Positions 15,953 through 24,420 of a stretch of DNA of 64,000 nt are shown one piece after another. Source of the stretch: Clostridiales bacterium 1_7_47FAA (GTDB lineage Bacteria > Bacillota > Clostridia > Lachnospirales > Lachnospiraceae); the NCBI GenBank assembly GCA_000155435.1, contig DS990261.1, forward strand, positions 859,987 to 923,986, read 5' to 3'. The notes beneath the pieces were generated by a model. The model saw nothing but the letters and a program-made list of their open reading frames with translations. It was not told where the DNA came from and ran no database searches. Numbering within the stretch: the first letter of the stretch is position 1; the number at the start of each line of letters is the position of its first letter. The translations under genes were made by a program, and so were the position numbers.

Positions 15953-18938
15953 CAACATTAAGGGTATTACTATTGAGATTGGCGGAGATACAACCAAGTT
16001 GCAAAATGCCTTAAAGGGTGTAAACGGGGACCTCAAAAGTACCAAGAATGAGTTAAAAGAGGTTGAAAAGGGCTTGAAATTAGACCCCAAGAATACCGAA
16101 CTTTTAGCACAGAAACAACAGTTGCTTACAAAGGCAGTAGGCGAAACCAAAGATAAATTAGATGTATTAAAAACGGCAGAAGCCCAGGTGGAGCAGCAGT
16201 TTAAAAACGGCGAAGCATCCGAGGAGCAGTACCGGGCAATCAAACGTGAAGTAATCGCAACGGAAACAGAACTTAAAAACCTGGAAGAGCAAGCAAAGGC
16301 GAGTAATTCAACGCTTGCAAAGGTGGGGGATGCTTTTGGAACGGTAGGGGATAAGGCAACCAAAGCCGGGGAAAAGATGATGCCCGTAACGGCCGGAATA
16401 ACCGCATTAGGAGCAGCCGGGGTTGCTGCATCTATGGAATTAGATAACGGCTATGACACCATTATTACCAAGACGGGAGCAACCGGGGAAGCCCTGGAAA
16501 GCCTTACGACAGTAGCGGACAATGTATTTTCAGATATGCCAACTACAATGGATGATGTGGGCGTAGCGGTTGGAGAAGTAAATACAAGGTTCGGGGCAAC
16601 CGGGACAGAGTTAGAAAATCTTTCAAAAGAATTTATTAAATTTGCAAACATCAACGGAACGGATTTAAACACGGCTATTGATAGCGTGGACAGTATTATG
16701 ACAAAATTCGGCGTTGATGCTTCACAGACAAAAAATGTGTTGGGGCTTATGACAAAAGCGGGCCAGGACACGGGTATTTCAATGGAAACATTGGAAACCG
16801 CACTTACAACCAACGGTGCAAGCCTTAAAGAAATGGGGCTTGATTTAACATCATCCGTTAATTTGCTTGCACAAATGGAAGCAAGCGGCGTTGATGTTTC
16901 AACCGCACTTGCCGGAATGAAAAAAGCGGTTCAGAACGCAACGGCAGACGGCAAGAGTGCAGACGAAGCATTGACCGAAACAATAGATAGCATTAAAAAC
17001 GCAAAGACAGAAACGGAAGCCTTAACCATTGCATCCGACCTTTTCGGAAAGAAAGGTGCGGCGGAAATGACCCAGGCAATCCGTGAGGGGCGTTTATCCG
17101 TAGACGATTTAAGCGGTGCTTTATCAGACTATGGGGATGTGGTAAGTGACACATTTGAAACCACATTAGACCCGTGGGATGATGCAGCCGTAGCAATGAA
17201 CAATTTGAAACTTGCCGGGGCAGACCTGGGAAGTTCCATTTTAACCACATTGCAGCCAACAATTGATAAGGTTGTGAACAAGGTAAAAGAGTTTACAACA
17301 TGGTTTAAAAACCTGGACGACAACACAAAGCAGATGATTGTAAAAATCGGAATGATTGTTGCGGCTATCGGCCCGGCTTTAATCATATTTGGGAAAATGT
17401 CAACGGGAATATCCGGGGTAATAAAAACCGTAACGGGATTAACAAGCAAAATAGGCGGAATGAGTGGTGTTTTATCAGCACTCACGGGACCGGTTGGAAT
17501 AGTGATTGCTATTATAGCGGCACTTGCCGCCGGGTTCATTGCTTTATATAAAACGAATGATGAATTTAAAGAGAAAGTGGACGGGACCATAGGAAAGGTA
17601 AAGGATGCCTTTTCGCAGATGTGGACAACCATACAACCACTTTTGGAGAGCCTAAAGCAAGCGTTTATTAACCTCATGGCTGCATTAAAACCCGTATTTG
17701 AATTTGTTCTTACATACATAGCAAGTATTGTAAATGGGGTTATCAATGCAGCAGCACCGATAATTGCAGCAATCCAAAATGTGATTGATTTTGTTACCAA
17801 TATCATAAATGCCATTATAGCGTTATTACATGGAGATTTTGACGGTTTCTTTTCGTATCTGCAAGGTGCGTTTAATAGTGCAATATCGTTTGTAAAAAAC
17901 ATCATCCAGGCGGTTATAAATTTCATAATCGGATTTTTAGAGGGGTTCGGCGTAAATGTAAAAACATTATTTACCAATATTTGGAATAGCATTGTTGCCG
18001 TATTCCAGGGCGTGGGTCAGTGGTTCAGTGACCGATTTACGGAAGCATGGAACGCAATAACCACAATTTTTTCTGCAATCGGTTCATGGTTCGCCGCCAG
18101 GTGGAACGACATAAAAACCGCCCTTGCGACCGTGGCAACGTGGTTTCTTACCATGTTTACAAATGCCTATACGAATGTAACAAACGTATTCGCTGCAATC
18201 GGTTCATGGTTCGCCGCCAGGTGGAACGACATAAAAACCGCCCTTGCAGCAGTAGCCACATGGTTTTTAACTATGTTCACAAACGCATACACCAATGTAA
18301 CAAATGTATTCGCTGCAATCGGTTCATGGTTCGGGGCAAGGTGGACGGAGATAAAAACCGCCCTTGCATCCGTTCCAACATGGTTTAAAACACAGTTTGA
18401 TAACGCATGGACGAACATAAAAAACGCATTTGCCAATGTAACTTCCTTTTTCTCTGATTTATGGGAGAAAATCAAAGGTTGTTTCGTAAATGTCGGTGTG
18501 GCTATCGGTTCAGCGGTTGGGGATGCTTTTAAATCGGCAATCAACAGTTGTTTATCAACCATAGAGGGCGTTGTAAATAAGTTTATCGGTATGATTAACG
18601 GAGTAATTGGAATTATCAATGAGATACCGGGCGTTTCACTTTCAAAAATAGATACACTTTCACTTCCAAGATTAGCAAAAGGCGGTGTATTAAGAGAGGG
18701 TACGGCAATGGTAGCAGAAGCCGGACCGGAACTTTTAAGCATGGTAAACGGAAAGGCAGTTGTAACACCGCTTACGGGTTCGGCGGTAAACACGGCAGCA
18801 GACAACCTAAAGGGCAACAATAGCGGTTTCCACCAGGAAATCAATATTACAAGTCCTAAAGCCCTATCCCCTTATGAAGTAGCAAGACAAACGAGAATAC
18901 AGACCCGTGCAATGGTTATTGCAATGCAGAGGGGGTAA
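15945..18938 (+). CDS. tail tape measure protein
   Basis: Chosen start GTG 15945 (product MANNIKGITIEIGGDTTKLQ...) behind AAAGGGGGAAAA; 997 residues. The N-terminal 120 residues are coiled coil; a TP901-like tape measure domain follows (MPVTAGITALGAAGVAAS, then QDTGISMETLETALTTNGAS). Several long hydrophobic segments lie at about residues 460-560 and 580-690. The C-terminal part holds three near-identical 40-residue repeats (18,073-18,432), then a tail ending in PRLAKGGVLREGTAMVAEAG, the usual C-terminal tape measure motif. The protein sets tail length and is ejected into the host membrane. Confidence 0.95.
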   Translation: MANNIKGITIEIGGDTTKLQNALKGVNGDLKSTKNELKEVEKGLKLDPKNTELLAQKQQLLTKAVGETKDKLDVLKTAEAQVEQQFKNGEASEEQYRAIKREVIATETELKNLEEQAKASNSTLAKVGDAFGTVGDKATKAGEKMMPVTAGITALGAAGVAASMELDNGYDTIITKTGATGEALESLTTVADNVFSDMPTTMDDVGVAVGEVNTRFGATGTELENLSKEFIKFANINGTDLNTAIDSVDSIMTKFGVDASQTKNVLGLMTKAGQDTGISMETLETALTTNGASLKEMGLDLTSSVNLLAQMEASGVDVSTALAGMKKAVQNATADGKSADEALTETIDSIKNAKTETEALTIASDLFGKKGAAEMTQAIREGRLSVDDLSGALSDYGDVVSDTFETTLDPWDDAAVAMNNLKLAGADLGSSILTTLQPTIDKVVNKVKEFTTWFKNLDDNTKQMIVKIGMIVAAIGPALIIFGKMSTGISGVIKTVTGLTSKIGGMSGVLSALTGPVGIVIAIIAALAAGFIALYKTNDEFKEKVDGTIGKVKDAFSQMWTTIQPLLESLKQAFINLMAALKPVFEFVLTYIASIVNGVINAAAPIIAAIQNVIDFVTNIINAIIALLHGDFDGFFSYLQGAFNSAISFVKNIIQAVINFIIGFLEGFGVNVKTLFTNIWNSIVAVFQGVGQWFSDRFTEAWNAITTIFSAIGSWFAARWNDIKTALATVATWFLTMFTNAYTNVTNVFAAIGSWFAARWNDIKTALAAVATWFLTMFTNAYTNVTNVFAAIGSWFGARWTEIKTALASVPTWFKTQFDNAWTNIKNAFANVTSFFSDLWEKIKGCFVNVGVAIGSAVGDAFKSAINSCLSTIEGVVNKFIGMINGVIGIINEIPGVSLSKIDTLSLPRLAKGGVLREGTAMVAEAGPELLSMVNGKAVVTPLTGSAVNTAADNLKGNNSGFHQEINITSPKALSPYEVARQTRIQTRAMVIAMQRG
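18073..18432 (+). repeat. three tandem 120-bp repeats in the tape measure gene
   Basis: CTGCAATCGGTTCATGGTTC recurs at 18073, 18193 and 18313, an exact 120-bp period. Units 1 and 2 are identical over long stretches, unit 3 diverges in its second half. Each encodes 40 residues of the form AIGSWFAARWNDIKTALATV followed by an aromatic-rich ATWFLTMFTNAYTNVTNVFA. A more degenerate copy seems to precede unit 1. Since tape measure length sets tail length, recombination between units would change the tail in steps of 40 residues. Confidence 0.92.
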
Positions 18939-18941
18939 ATT

Positions 18942-19895
18942 ATGGCAGATATTACAGTTACTTGCACAAATGATAAAAATGTTTCTATTGCCTTTAGGTG
19001 GGATTGGGACAATAACCCATTCCACCTATTAGGGCTTGACGGAATATATGGTTATGATTGCAATGTTACCACATCAGAAAACACCACAACAGACGGCAGC
19101 ACATACCAGGGAAGCACGGCAAAGGAAAGAAACATTGTAATAACCGCAGAGATTGACGGAGATTACAGAAAGAACCGGGAATTACTGTATAGAGTGTTTC
19201 CAAAGGGTAGAACCGGAACGCTTGAATATAGCGAGGACGGGGATATAAAAACAATCACTTACAGAGTGGAAAGCGTGACACCAGGGGCAACAACGGGCGT
19301 TGTAAGGGATTATACAATTAGCCTTATTTGCACCGACCCGTATTTTAAGGACCTGTCAGATGTGGAAGTGGTAATGGCAAGTTGGGTATCAGATTGGTAC
19401 TTTGAAAACGGGTTTGATATTAACGGCGTGGAATTTGGACACCGGGAAGCCGAGTTGGTAAAGGAAATTGAAAATAACAACGGTGCGGACAATATCGGAA
19501 TAACTGCAATATTCAGAGCGGACGGCATTGTAAAAAATCCGGCTATTTACCATTCAGAGAGCGGGAAATATATAAAAGTCGGTTATGCCGGAAATGATTT
19601 TGAATTGCAAAGCGGCCAATATGTGGTTATTTTCACGCACACCGGAAAGAAAAATATATACCTTTTGGACGGTGTGAGCCAGGCAGAAATTGAGGAACAC
19701 AAGGACCGTTACGGAATGATTGATTGGGAAACGGTTGTTTCTATGTACGGAACAATCATAAATCAGTATTTGGACGAGGACGGGGATTTTATACAGTTGC
19801 AGGACGGCACAAACACCATTACATACAATGCAGAAAGCGGCATTAACTATTTATCCGTGTCCGTATATTACCGCATTTCATATTTGGGGGTGTAA
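18942..19895 (+). CDS. distal tail protein (Dit-like)
   Basis: 317-residue phage tail family protein starting three bases after the tape measure. The N-terminal domain includes YQGSTAKERNIVITAEIDGD and a YRVFPKGRTGTLEY hairpin, as in Dit hubs that start the baseplate; the C-terminal half is a beta-rich galectin-like extension ending in a repeated-looking strand pattern. Position between tape measure and Gp37-like protein supports the role. Confidence 0.85.
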   Translation: MADITVTCTNDKNVSIAFRWDWDNNPFHLLGLDGIYGYDCNVTTSENTTTDGSTYQGSTAKERNIVITAEIDGDYRKNRELLYRVFPKGRTGTLEYSEDGDIKTITYRVESVTPGATTGVVRDYTISLICTDPYFKDLSDVEVVMASWVSDWYFENGFDINGVEFGHREAELVKEIENNNGADNIGITAIFRADGIVKNPAIYHSESGKYIKVGYAGNDFELQSGQYVVIFTHTGKKNIYLLDGVSQAEIEEHKDRYGMIDWETVVSMYGTIINQYLDEDGDFIQLQDGTNTITYNAESGINYLSVSVYYRISYLGV

Positions 19896-19899
19896 GAGC

Positions 19900-20946
19900 A
19901 TGGAAATTATTGTATATGACCGCAATTTGTACCGCCTGGGGACGATTGAAAACCATACATCCTTACAATGGCATAGAAAATATTACGAGTGTGGCACGTT
20001 TGAGTTACACGCCCCGGCAACAGAGGACAACATAAGGCTTTTGCAGCCGGGTAATGTAATAAGGCCAAAGGGAAAGGATGAAGCTGCCGTTATCCGTGGG
20101 GACCAGACAGAAGAGGAAAGCACCCTTGTAAATGAGATTGTGCGAAACGGCTATTTTCTGCCTATATATTTTAATGACAGATTGACCGGCCCCATGTTTA
20201 CATTTAACGGAACGTGTGAAGATGCTATGCGTTATATGATTAACCGCATGGCAGCAGTACCGTTGTTGGAAGTAGCCCCAGGAATAGGGGATGCAACCAA
20301 AATAACATTCCAGGCAACCTATAAGAATGTATTAACCTATCTTTCTAAGATTGCCCGGTATTGTGAATTGGGCTTTAGGGTAGTGCCGGACTTTAAGGGT
20401 AAGAAAATGACCTTTGAAACATATAAAGGCATAGACAGAACCACGAAGCAAGGCACAAAGCCCCGTGTAATCTTTTCAGAGAGTTACAACAACCTAAACC
20501 GTGCAAAACATACCTATTCAGACGAAACCGCCAAAACAAAGATTGTTGTAGGTGGGGCTGGGGACGGTGCGGACCGTATTTATGTAACGGTAGGCGGCGG
20601 AACGGGGTTTGATTTACGGGAAGAGTTTTTGGATGCCAAAGACATAAATAAAGATGATTTTTCAACCAATGCGGAATACCTGGAAGCGTTACGCATCCGG
20701 GGGGAGCAGTACAAAGCGGAAAACGCCGTGATTGAGAACATAGAAGCCGAAGTGGAAGCCGAGGTTAATTTTATCTATGGCACGGATTACGATTTAGGGG
20801 ACATTGTGACAGTAGAAAAGGCAAAATGGAACAAAGTATTAAATTTACGCATTACGGAACTTTGCGAGGTTTACGAATACGGCGGAATGTATGTTGTTCC
20901 TACTTTTGGGGATGCCCTACCCACAACCATAAATTGGGACAATTAG
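19900..20946 (+). CDS. tail protein, ReqiPepy6 Gp37-like
   Basis: ATG 19900 (MEIIVYDRNLYRLGTIENHT), four bases after the Dit stop. The 348-residue protein has the ReqiPepy6 Gp37-like organisation: N-terminal MEIIVYDRN and SLQWHRKYYECGTFELHAP, and C-terminal YDLGDIVTVEKAKWNKVLNL. This family forms part of the baseplate hub (Tal-like). The earlier in-frame start at 19828 overlaps Dit and has no ribosome site. Confidence 0.87.
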   Translation: MEIIVYDRNLYRLGTIENHTSLQWHRKYYECGTFELHAPATEDNIRLLQPGNVIRPKGKDEAAVIRGDQTEEESTLVNEIVRNGYFLPIYFNDRLTGPMFTFNGTCEDAMRYMINRMAAVPLLEVAPGIGDATKITFQATYKNVLTYLSKIARYCELGFRVVPDFKGKKMTFETYKGIDRTTKQGTKPRVIFSESYNNLNRAKHTYSDETAKTKIVVGGAGDGADRIYVTVGGGTGFDLREEFLDAKDINKDDFSTNAEYLEALRIRGEQYKAENAVIENIEAEVEAEVNFIYGTDYDLGDIVTVEKAKWNKVLNLRITELCEVYEYGGMYVVPTFGDALPTTINWDN

Positions 20947-20965
20947 GAAAGGAGAGGAAAAGCAA

Positions 20966-22006
20966 ATGGCAGTAAGAGGATTTTTTTACAATTCCGTAAA
21001 TAAAGACCGCTTATACAACGGCCAGGATATGAACGAGGACAAAGCCCCGTTCTATAAAGAGGGTGTGGCGTATGGACATTTGCAAGTAACCGCAGACGGG
21101 GAAAGTATGGCGGTAAAGGTGGACGGCGGAAGCCGTACCGGGTACGCATACATCAACTTGCACACAATCCATAATACAACCGTCCTAGAATTGCCCGTGA
21201 GCGGTTCAAACGGTACATTGCCAAGAATTGACCGTGTAATATTGCGGAATGATGAAACAGAGCGAAAACCAAGCATTTTTATTTTAGAGGGGGCATATTC
21301 AAGCAATCCGCAGCCGCCGGAACTTACGAACAATGACACAATCCAGGAAAAATGTTTGGCGGAAATTTACGTGGCCGCCGGAGCGGTGGCAATATCCCAA
21401 AGTGATATTACAGACACCAGGGCAGACACGGGATTGTGCGGTTTCATTGCATCACAGTTTGAGGACTTTGATTTTTCACAGTTCACAAAGCAATTTAACG
21501 CATGGTTCGCCCTGGAAAAAAAGAGCATGGAACAAGACCATGCAAATTTCATTGAAGAATACGCCGAAATGACACAAGCATTTATGACGGACCAGGAAGC
21601 ACAATGGAATAAGTGGTTTAAAGAGAAGCAAACGGAACTTTCCGGGGACATTGCCGGGAAACTGCAATTACAGATTGATGATGTAAAAGAAAAGGTTTAC
21701 AACATTGCCTTTAAGGTTTACATCATTAGCACATTGGAGCAGATTACAAGCCCGGTAACGGTAAAACTTACGAATAAGACCACGGGGACCATGCAGACGG
21801 TTACAGTTACAAAAAGCCAAATGGGCTTTTATGTCACGGAAGCCGGAGAATACACCGTGGAAGCGGATTTGGAAAGCGTTATGGTTACACCGAAAGCCTT
21901 TAAGGTTACAAACGATAATCTTATGACAACGCAGAATATTACATTACGTGAGGGTTCAAACATGGGCTATATCGGAAATTATATTGGCTCATTTATTGCA
22001 CAATAA
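20966..22006 (+). CDS. baseplate / tail fibre protein
   Basis: 346 residues, starting MAVRGFFYNSVNKDRLYNGQ behind GGAAAGGAGAGG. An N-terminal beta domain of the baseplate type (NGTLPRIDRVILRNDETERK) leads into a long helical stalk (residues about 165-235, FAQLE/FNAWFALEKKSMEQDHANF) and a small C-terminal Ig-like domain (VTVKLTNKTTGTMQTVTVTK). It probably joins the hub to the receptor-binding protein. The DGR target lies two genes downstream. Confidence 0.75.
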   Translation: MAVRGFFYNSVNKDRLYNGQDMNEDKAPFYKEGVAYGHLQVTADGESMAVKVDGGSRTGYAYINLHTIHNTTVLELPVSGSNGTLPRIDRVILRNDETERKPSIFILEGAYSSNPQPPELTNNDTIQEKCLAEIYVAAGAVAISQSDITDTRADTGLCGFIASQFEDFDFSQFTKQFNAWFALEKKSMEQDHANFIEEYAEMTQAFMTDQEAQWNKWFKEKQTELSGDIAGKLQLQIDDVKEKVYNIAFKVYIISTLEQITSPVTVKLTNKTTGTMQTVTVTKSQMGFYVTEAGEYTVEADLESVMVTPKAFKVTNDNLMTTQNITLREGSNMGYIGNYIGSFIAQ

Positions 22007-22027
22007 AAAGAAAGAGAGGATTAAACA

Positions 22028-22522
22028 ATGGTAGGATTTCCAAAAGTAATTAAGACAAAGGCGGATTTAGTCAACACTTACAAACTTGTAAAGAAAGGCA
22101 GATTGAAGAAAGAAGATTGGTTGGCAGCAGTTGAGAAGTTGGAAAATCAGAATTTCATCTTTTGCCCTATCCTGGAGAAAACCGAGGACAGAAAGGGCGT
22201 TACCCTTATGTTTGTAAACGAGGTTACAGAGGGGGACAAGGTAAAAGCCGGGAACGTGACCGCAACCGTTAAGACCGTGGAGCATATTGAGGTTGAAAAG
22301 GCAGCAGAAGCAGACCAGGAAGCGGCAGCAGCAGAGGGAACGGCGGCAGCAGATACCGAAACAACCACAAATAACAATCAGACCAAGCACACGATTTTAA
22401 CACTTTCAAAGGCTATTGCGGCGGATGCGGCTATAATCGGTATTCCGGCAGAGGTTACATTTTATGACCGCCTGGGAATTACAGAAGAGGAAGTGGAGCA
22501 GATGAAAGGAGAGTTAGCATAA
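22028..22522 (+). CDS. phage hypothetical protein before DGR target (164 aa)
   Basis: Starts behind AAAGAAAGAGAGGATTAAACA. The N-terminal domain (MVGFPKVIKTKADLVNTYKL) is helical; a low-complexity Ala/Glu/Thr linker (residues about 95-120) separates it from a C-terminal domain AAIIGIPAEVTFYDRLGITE. Its stop shares a base with the ATG of the DGR target gene, suggesting coupled translation and possibly a chaperone or tail-attachment partner for the target (inference). No family is recognised. Confidence 0.7.
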   Translation: MVGFPKVIKTKADLVNTYKLVKKGRLKKEDWLAAVEKLENQNFIFCPILEKTEDRKGVTLMFVNEVTEGDKVKAGNVTATVKTVEHIEVEKAAEADQEAAAAEGTAAADTETTTNNNQTKHTILTLSKAIAADAAIIGIPAEVTFYDRLGITEEEVEQMKGELA

Positions 22523-23616
22523 TGGGAAGATTATTTGTTTATGACGAGAATATGACGGACGAGAGGGCGAAAATCACAGTTGCTAAAATGGCCGCCGTAT
22601 CGGACATTGTAGCGAGTGAAAAGGCGTTTATACAGTATTCCGCAGCCGGACAATTAACCGTGCTTGCCGGGGCAGTTATTGCGGTAGGGGATGCCATTTT
22701 TCAGACCGAAGAAACAACGCTTTCCGCCGCCAACCTGGACGGTGCAAGCAGCTTTGCACACGGCAAAGATTATTACATTTACTTATGCAACAATGGCAAG
22801 GACAGTTCAAACGAGGTTTATTTAATCTCTGAAAATTCCACATTCCCGGACGGCGTAGAATGGGACGATACAAACACCCGTAAAATTGGCGGTTTCCACT
22901 ATGGTTTTGTTAGAAATGTGGATGAATACGGCAGAGAAGTAAATACAAGTGGAAGCGTGCGTGGTAGCGGTTGGGAAAGTAACGTGCGTGAGGACATTGC
23001 CCCTAACTCTGTATGGACCGCCTTACACCGTCCGAAGTGCGACCCGTCCGGTATGGCATACCTGGGGAATGGTTTGTGGGCTGATATTTACCTTGCGTCA
23101 GATGATGGGGCGAACGGCTTACAATCTGTATATAACGCAACGCCTATTACGGGTACAGAGGGTTTAAATTGGTATATTGCCAATGAAAAGGCTGCCCGTG
23201 TCGGAAAGCGTTTACCGGACCTTGCAGAATGGTTAATTGCAGCAGAGGGGAGTCCCCAGGGATTAGACGGCAGCAACACAAACGGTTGGACCGCAACAAC
23301 CAACACCGCAAGAACCGCCGTTGGAAAAATCAAAAATGCAATTTCTGTAAAAAATATTATGGATATTGCCGGGAACGTGTGGGAGTGGCTTAACGAGTTG
23401 TGTTTAGACCCAACCGCTGCATCCTGGAATTGGTACAATGTTATGTCCGGCTACGGTCAAATTTATATGCCGTCACAAACAGCCTTGCGCGCCCTCATTG
23501 GCGGCGGCGATTGGAACAACGGCGTGCATTGCGGTAGCCGTGCCGTCAGTTGCGCCGCTTGCCCGTGGAGCGTGTACGCGAGCATTGGTGTGCGGTGCGT
23601 GTGTGACAGTCTGTAA
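22522..23616 (+). CDS. DGR target protein, C-type lectin / FGE-like fold
   Basis: 364 residues. An N-terminal tail-attachment part is followed by a C-terminal formylglycine-generating-enzyme-like C-lectin domain: RLPDLAEWLIAAEG (about residue 233), MDIAGNVWEWLNELC (about residue 280) and ALIGGGDWNNGVHCGSRA (residues 324-341) ending SIGVRCVCDSL. Residues 321-362 are encoded by the variable repeat. Positions 323, 330, 343, 345-347, 350 and 352-354 differ from the template, all through template adenines. This domain is expected at the tail tip as a receptor-binding surface whose ligand loop is diversified. The ATG overlaps the upstream stop. Confidence 0.95.
   Translation: MGRLFVYDENMTDERAKITVAKMAAVSDIVASEKAFIQYSAAGQLTVLAGAVIAVGDAIFQTEETTLSAANLDGASSFAHGKDYYIYLCNNGKDSSNEVYLISENSTFPDGVEWDDTNTRKIGGFHYGFVRNVDEYGREVNTSGSVRGSGWESNVREDIAPNSVWTALHRPKCDPSGMAYLGNGLWADIYLASDDGANGLQSVYNATPITGTEGLNWYIANEKAARVGKRLPDLAEWLIAAEGSPQGLDGSNTNGWTATTNTARTAVGKIKNAISVKNIMDIAGNVWEWLNELCLDPTAASWNWYNVMSGYGQIYMPSQTALRALIGGGDWNNGVHCGSRAVSCAACPWSVYASIGVRCVCDSL
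23481..23607 (+). repeat. DGR variable repeat (VR)
   Basis: 127 bp at the 3' end of the target gene, aligned without gaps to the template repeat at 24135-24261 (constant offset 654). Twelve positions differ and every one is an adenine in the template (A to G, C or T in VR); none of the 100 non-adenine positions differ. The GC-rich end GTGTGCGGTGCGTGTGTGAC is identical in both and corresponds to the initiation-of-mutagenic-homology side. Only 9 bases of coding sequence follow. Confidence 0.97.
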
Positions 23617-23623
23617 TCTGCCA

Positions 23624-23643
23624 GGGTGGGCGAAAGCCCACCC
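23624..23643 (+). promoter_or_regulatory. DGR hairpin downstream of VR (GAAA tetraloop)
   Basis: GGGTGGGC - GAAA - GCCCACCC forms an 8-bp perfect stem with a four-base GAAA loop, 16 bp after the end of VR and 7 bp after the target stop. In the Bordetella phage BPP-1 system, a hairpin/cruciform of this size and loop type in the same place is needed for efficient retrohoming. No T-run follows, so it is not a terminator. The match in stem length, loop and distance is seen directly; function is inferred from the family. Confidence 0.85.
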
Positions 23644-23675
23644 CATAGAAAAATATATAAACAGAGGATAAAAAC

Positions 23676-24065
23676 ATGGCAGAGAACAAGAAAAGCAATC
23701 AAGCGGATGCGTATATGGAGAGCATGAAAGCGTATCAAAAGACCTATGATTTTCTTTTATACCTTTATCCCATATTGTCACAGTTTCCGAAATTTGAGAA
23801 ATTCGCATTGCAGAGCCAAATTAAAACGGCGGTTTTTGAAATGCTTAAATCAGTAATCAGATTTAGAAAGACCGGGACAAAGAGCCATATATATAACGCA
23901 GATGTAGAGTTGCAGTTTATCAAAACCCTCATACGGCTTTCCTACGATTTGGAATATCCGGCAATGAGCAAACACAGATACGAAGTATTGAGCAAGAAAA
24001 TGACAGAATTAGGATGTATCATTGGCGGAATAATCGAAGCCGTAAAGAATGGAAATTGGAAATAA
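23676..24065 (+). CDS. avd: Avd-like DGR accessory protein
   Basis: 129 residues, the usual Avd length, predicted as a four-helix bundle (helices near residues 8-33, 40-65, 72-92, 97-125) with a basic surface (KTGTKSHIYN). Avd forms a pentameric barrel that binds the reverse transcriptase and template RNA. It lies between VR and TR, the canonical gene order. Ribosome site AACAGAGGATAAAAAC. Confidence 0.92.
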   Translation: MAENKKSNQADAYMESMKAYQKTYDFLLYLYPILSQFPKFEKFALQSQIKTAVFEMLKSVIRFRKTGTKSHIYNADVELQFIKTLIRLSYDLEYPAMSKHRYEVLSKKMTELGCIIGGIIEAVKNGNWK

Positions 24066-24420
24066 TGTTGGCATTGCCAATTTTATTTTGGGGAAACTGT
24101 TAATATGCACCGGGCCAGTTCACGGAACTTTCCGAGCCTTGCACGCCCTCATTGGCGGCGGCAATTGGAACAACGGCGTGCATTGCGGTAGCCGTGCCGT
24201 CAATTGCAACAATTACCCGTGGAACGTGAACACGAACATTGGTGTGCGGTGCGTGTGTGACTTTACAATTTTATAGACATAGAAGCCCAAGCGGCCACTA
24301 GCAAAGATTTACATTTTAAGTAAGTCAGACGGTTTGCCCGTTCCGGTGCGATACCGGACAAACTAACAAAGCAAACCACCTTTTAGTAAAATAGAATATT
24401 TGAAAATTGGTAGGGATTAA
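24066..24420 (+). ncRNA. DGR template RNA region (TR plus spacer)
   Basis: The 355 bases between avd and the reverse transcriptase hold TR (24135-24261) and a 159-base spacer. The spacer contains a nested hairpin: GTTTG (24332-24336) pairs with CAAAC (24359-24363) and CCGGT/ACCGG (24343-24347/24353-24357) forms the inner stem with loop GCGAT. In BPP-1 the RNA upstream and downstream of TR is needed to prime cDNA synthesis. An apparent frame through TR is a by-product of its identity with the target gene and is not taken as a protein. RNA ends are not known. Confidence 0.75.
24135..24261 (+). repeat. DGR template repeat (TR)
   Basis: 127-bp invariant donor copy of the variable repeat. It contains 27 adenines, many in AAC/AAT codons: translated in the target frame it reads Asn at six of the ten changed positions, His, Tyr, Thr at others. 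AAY codons allow up to 15 amino acids after adenine mutagenesis without stop codons. It lies 69 bp after avd and 159 bp before the reverse transcriptase. Confidence 0.97.

Noticed and set aside
23624-23643. Hairpin after the target gene read as a terminator
   Set aside because: No T-run follows and avd starts 33 bases later on the same strand; the DGR hairpin explanation fits better.
24049-24276. Open frame across the template repeat resembling the lectin C-terminus
   Set aside because: It exists because TR is a copy of the target gene end; its start lies inside avd and there is no ribosome site. Annotated as template RNA instead.
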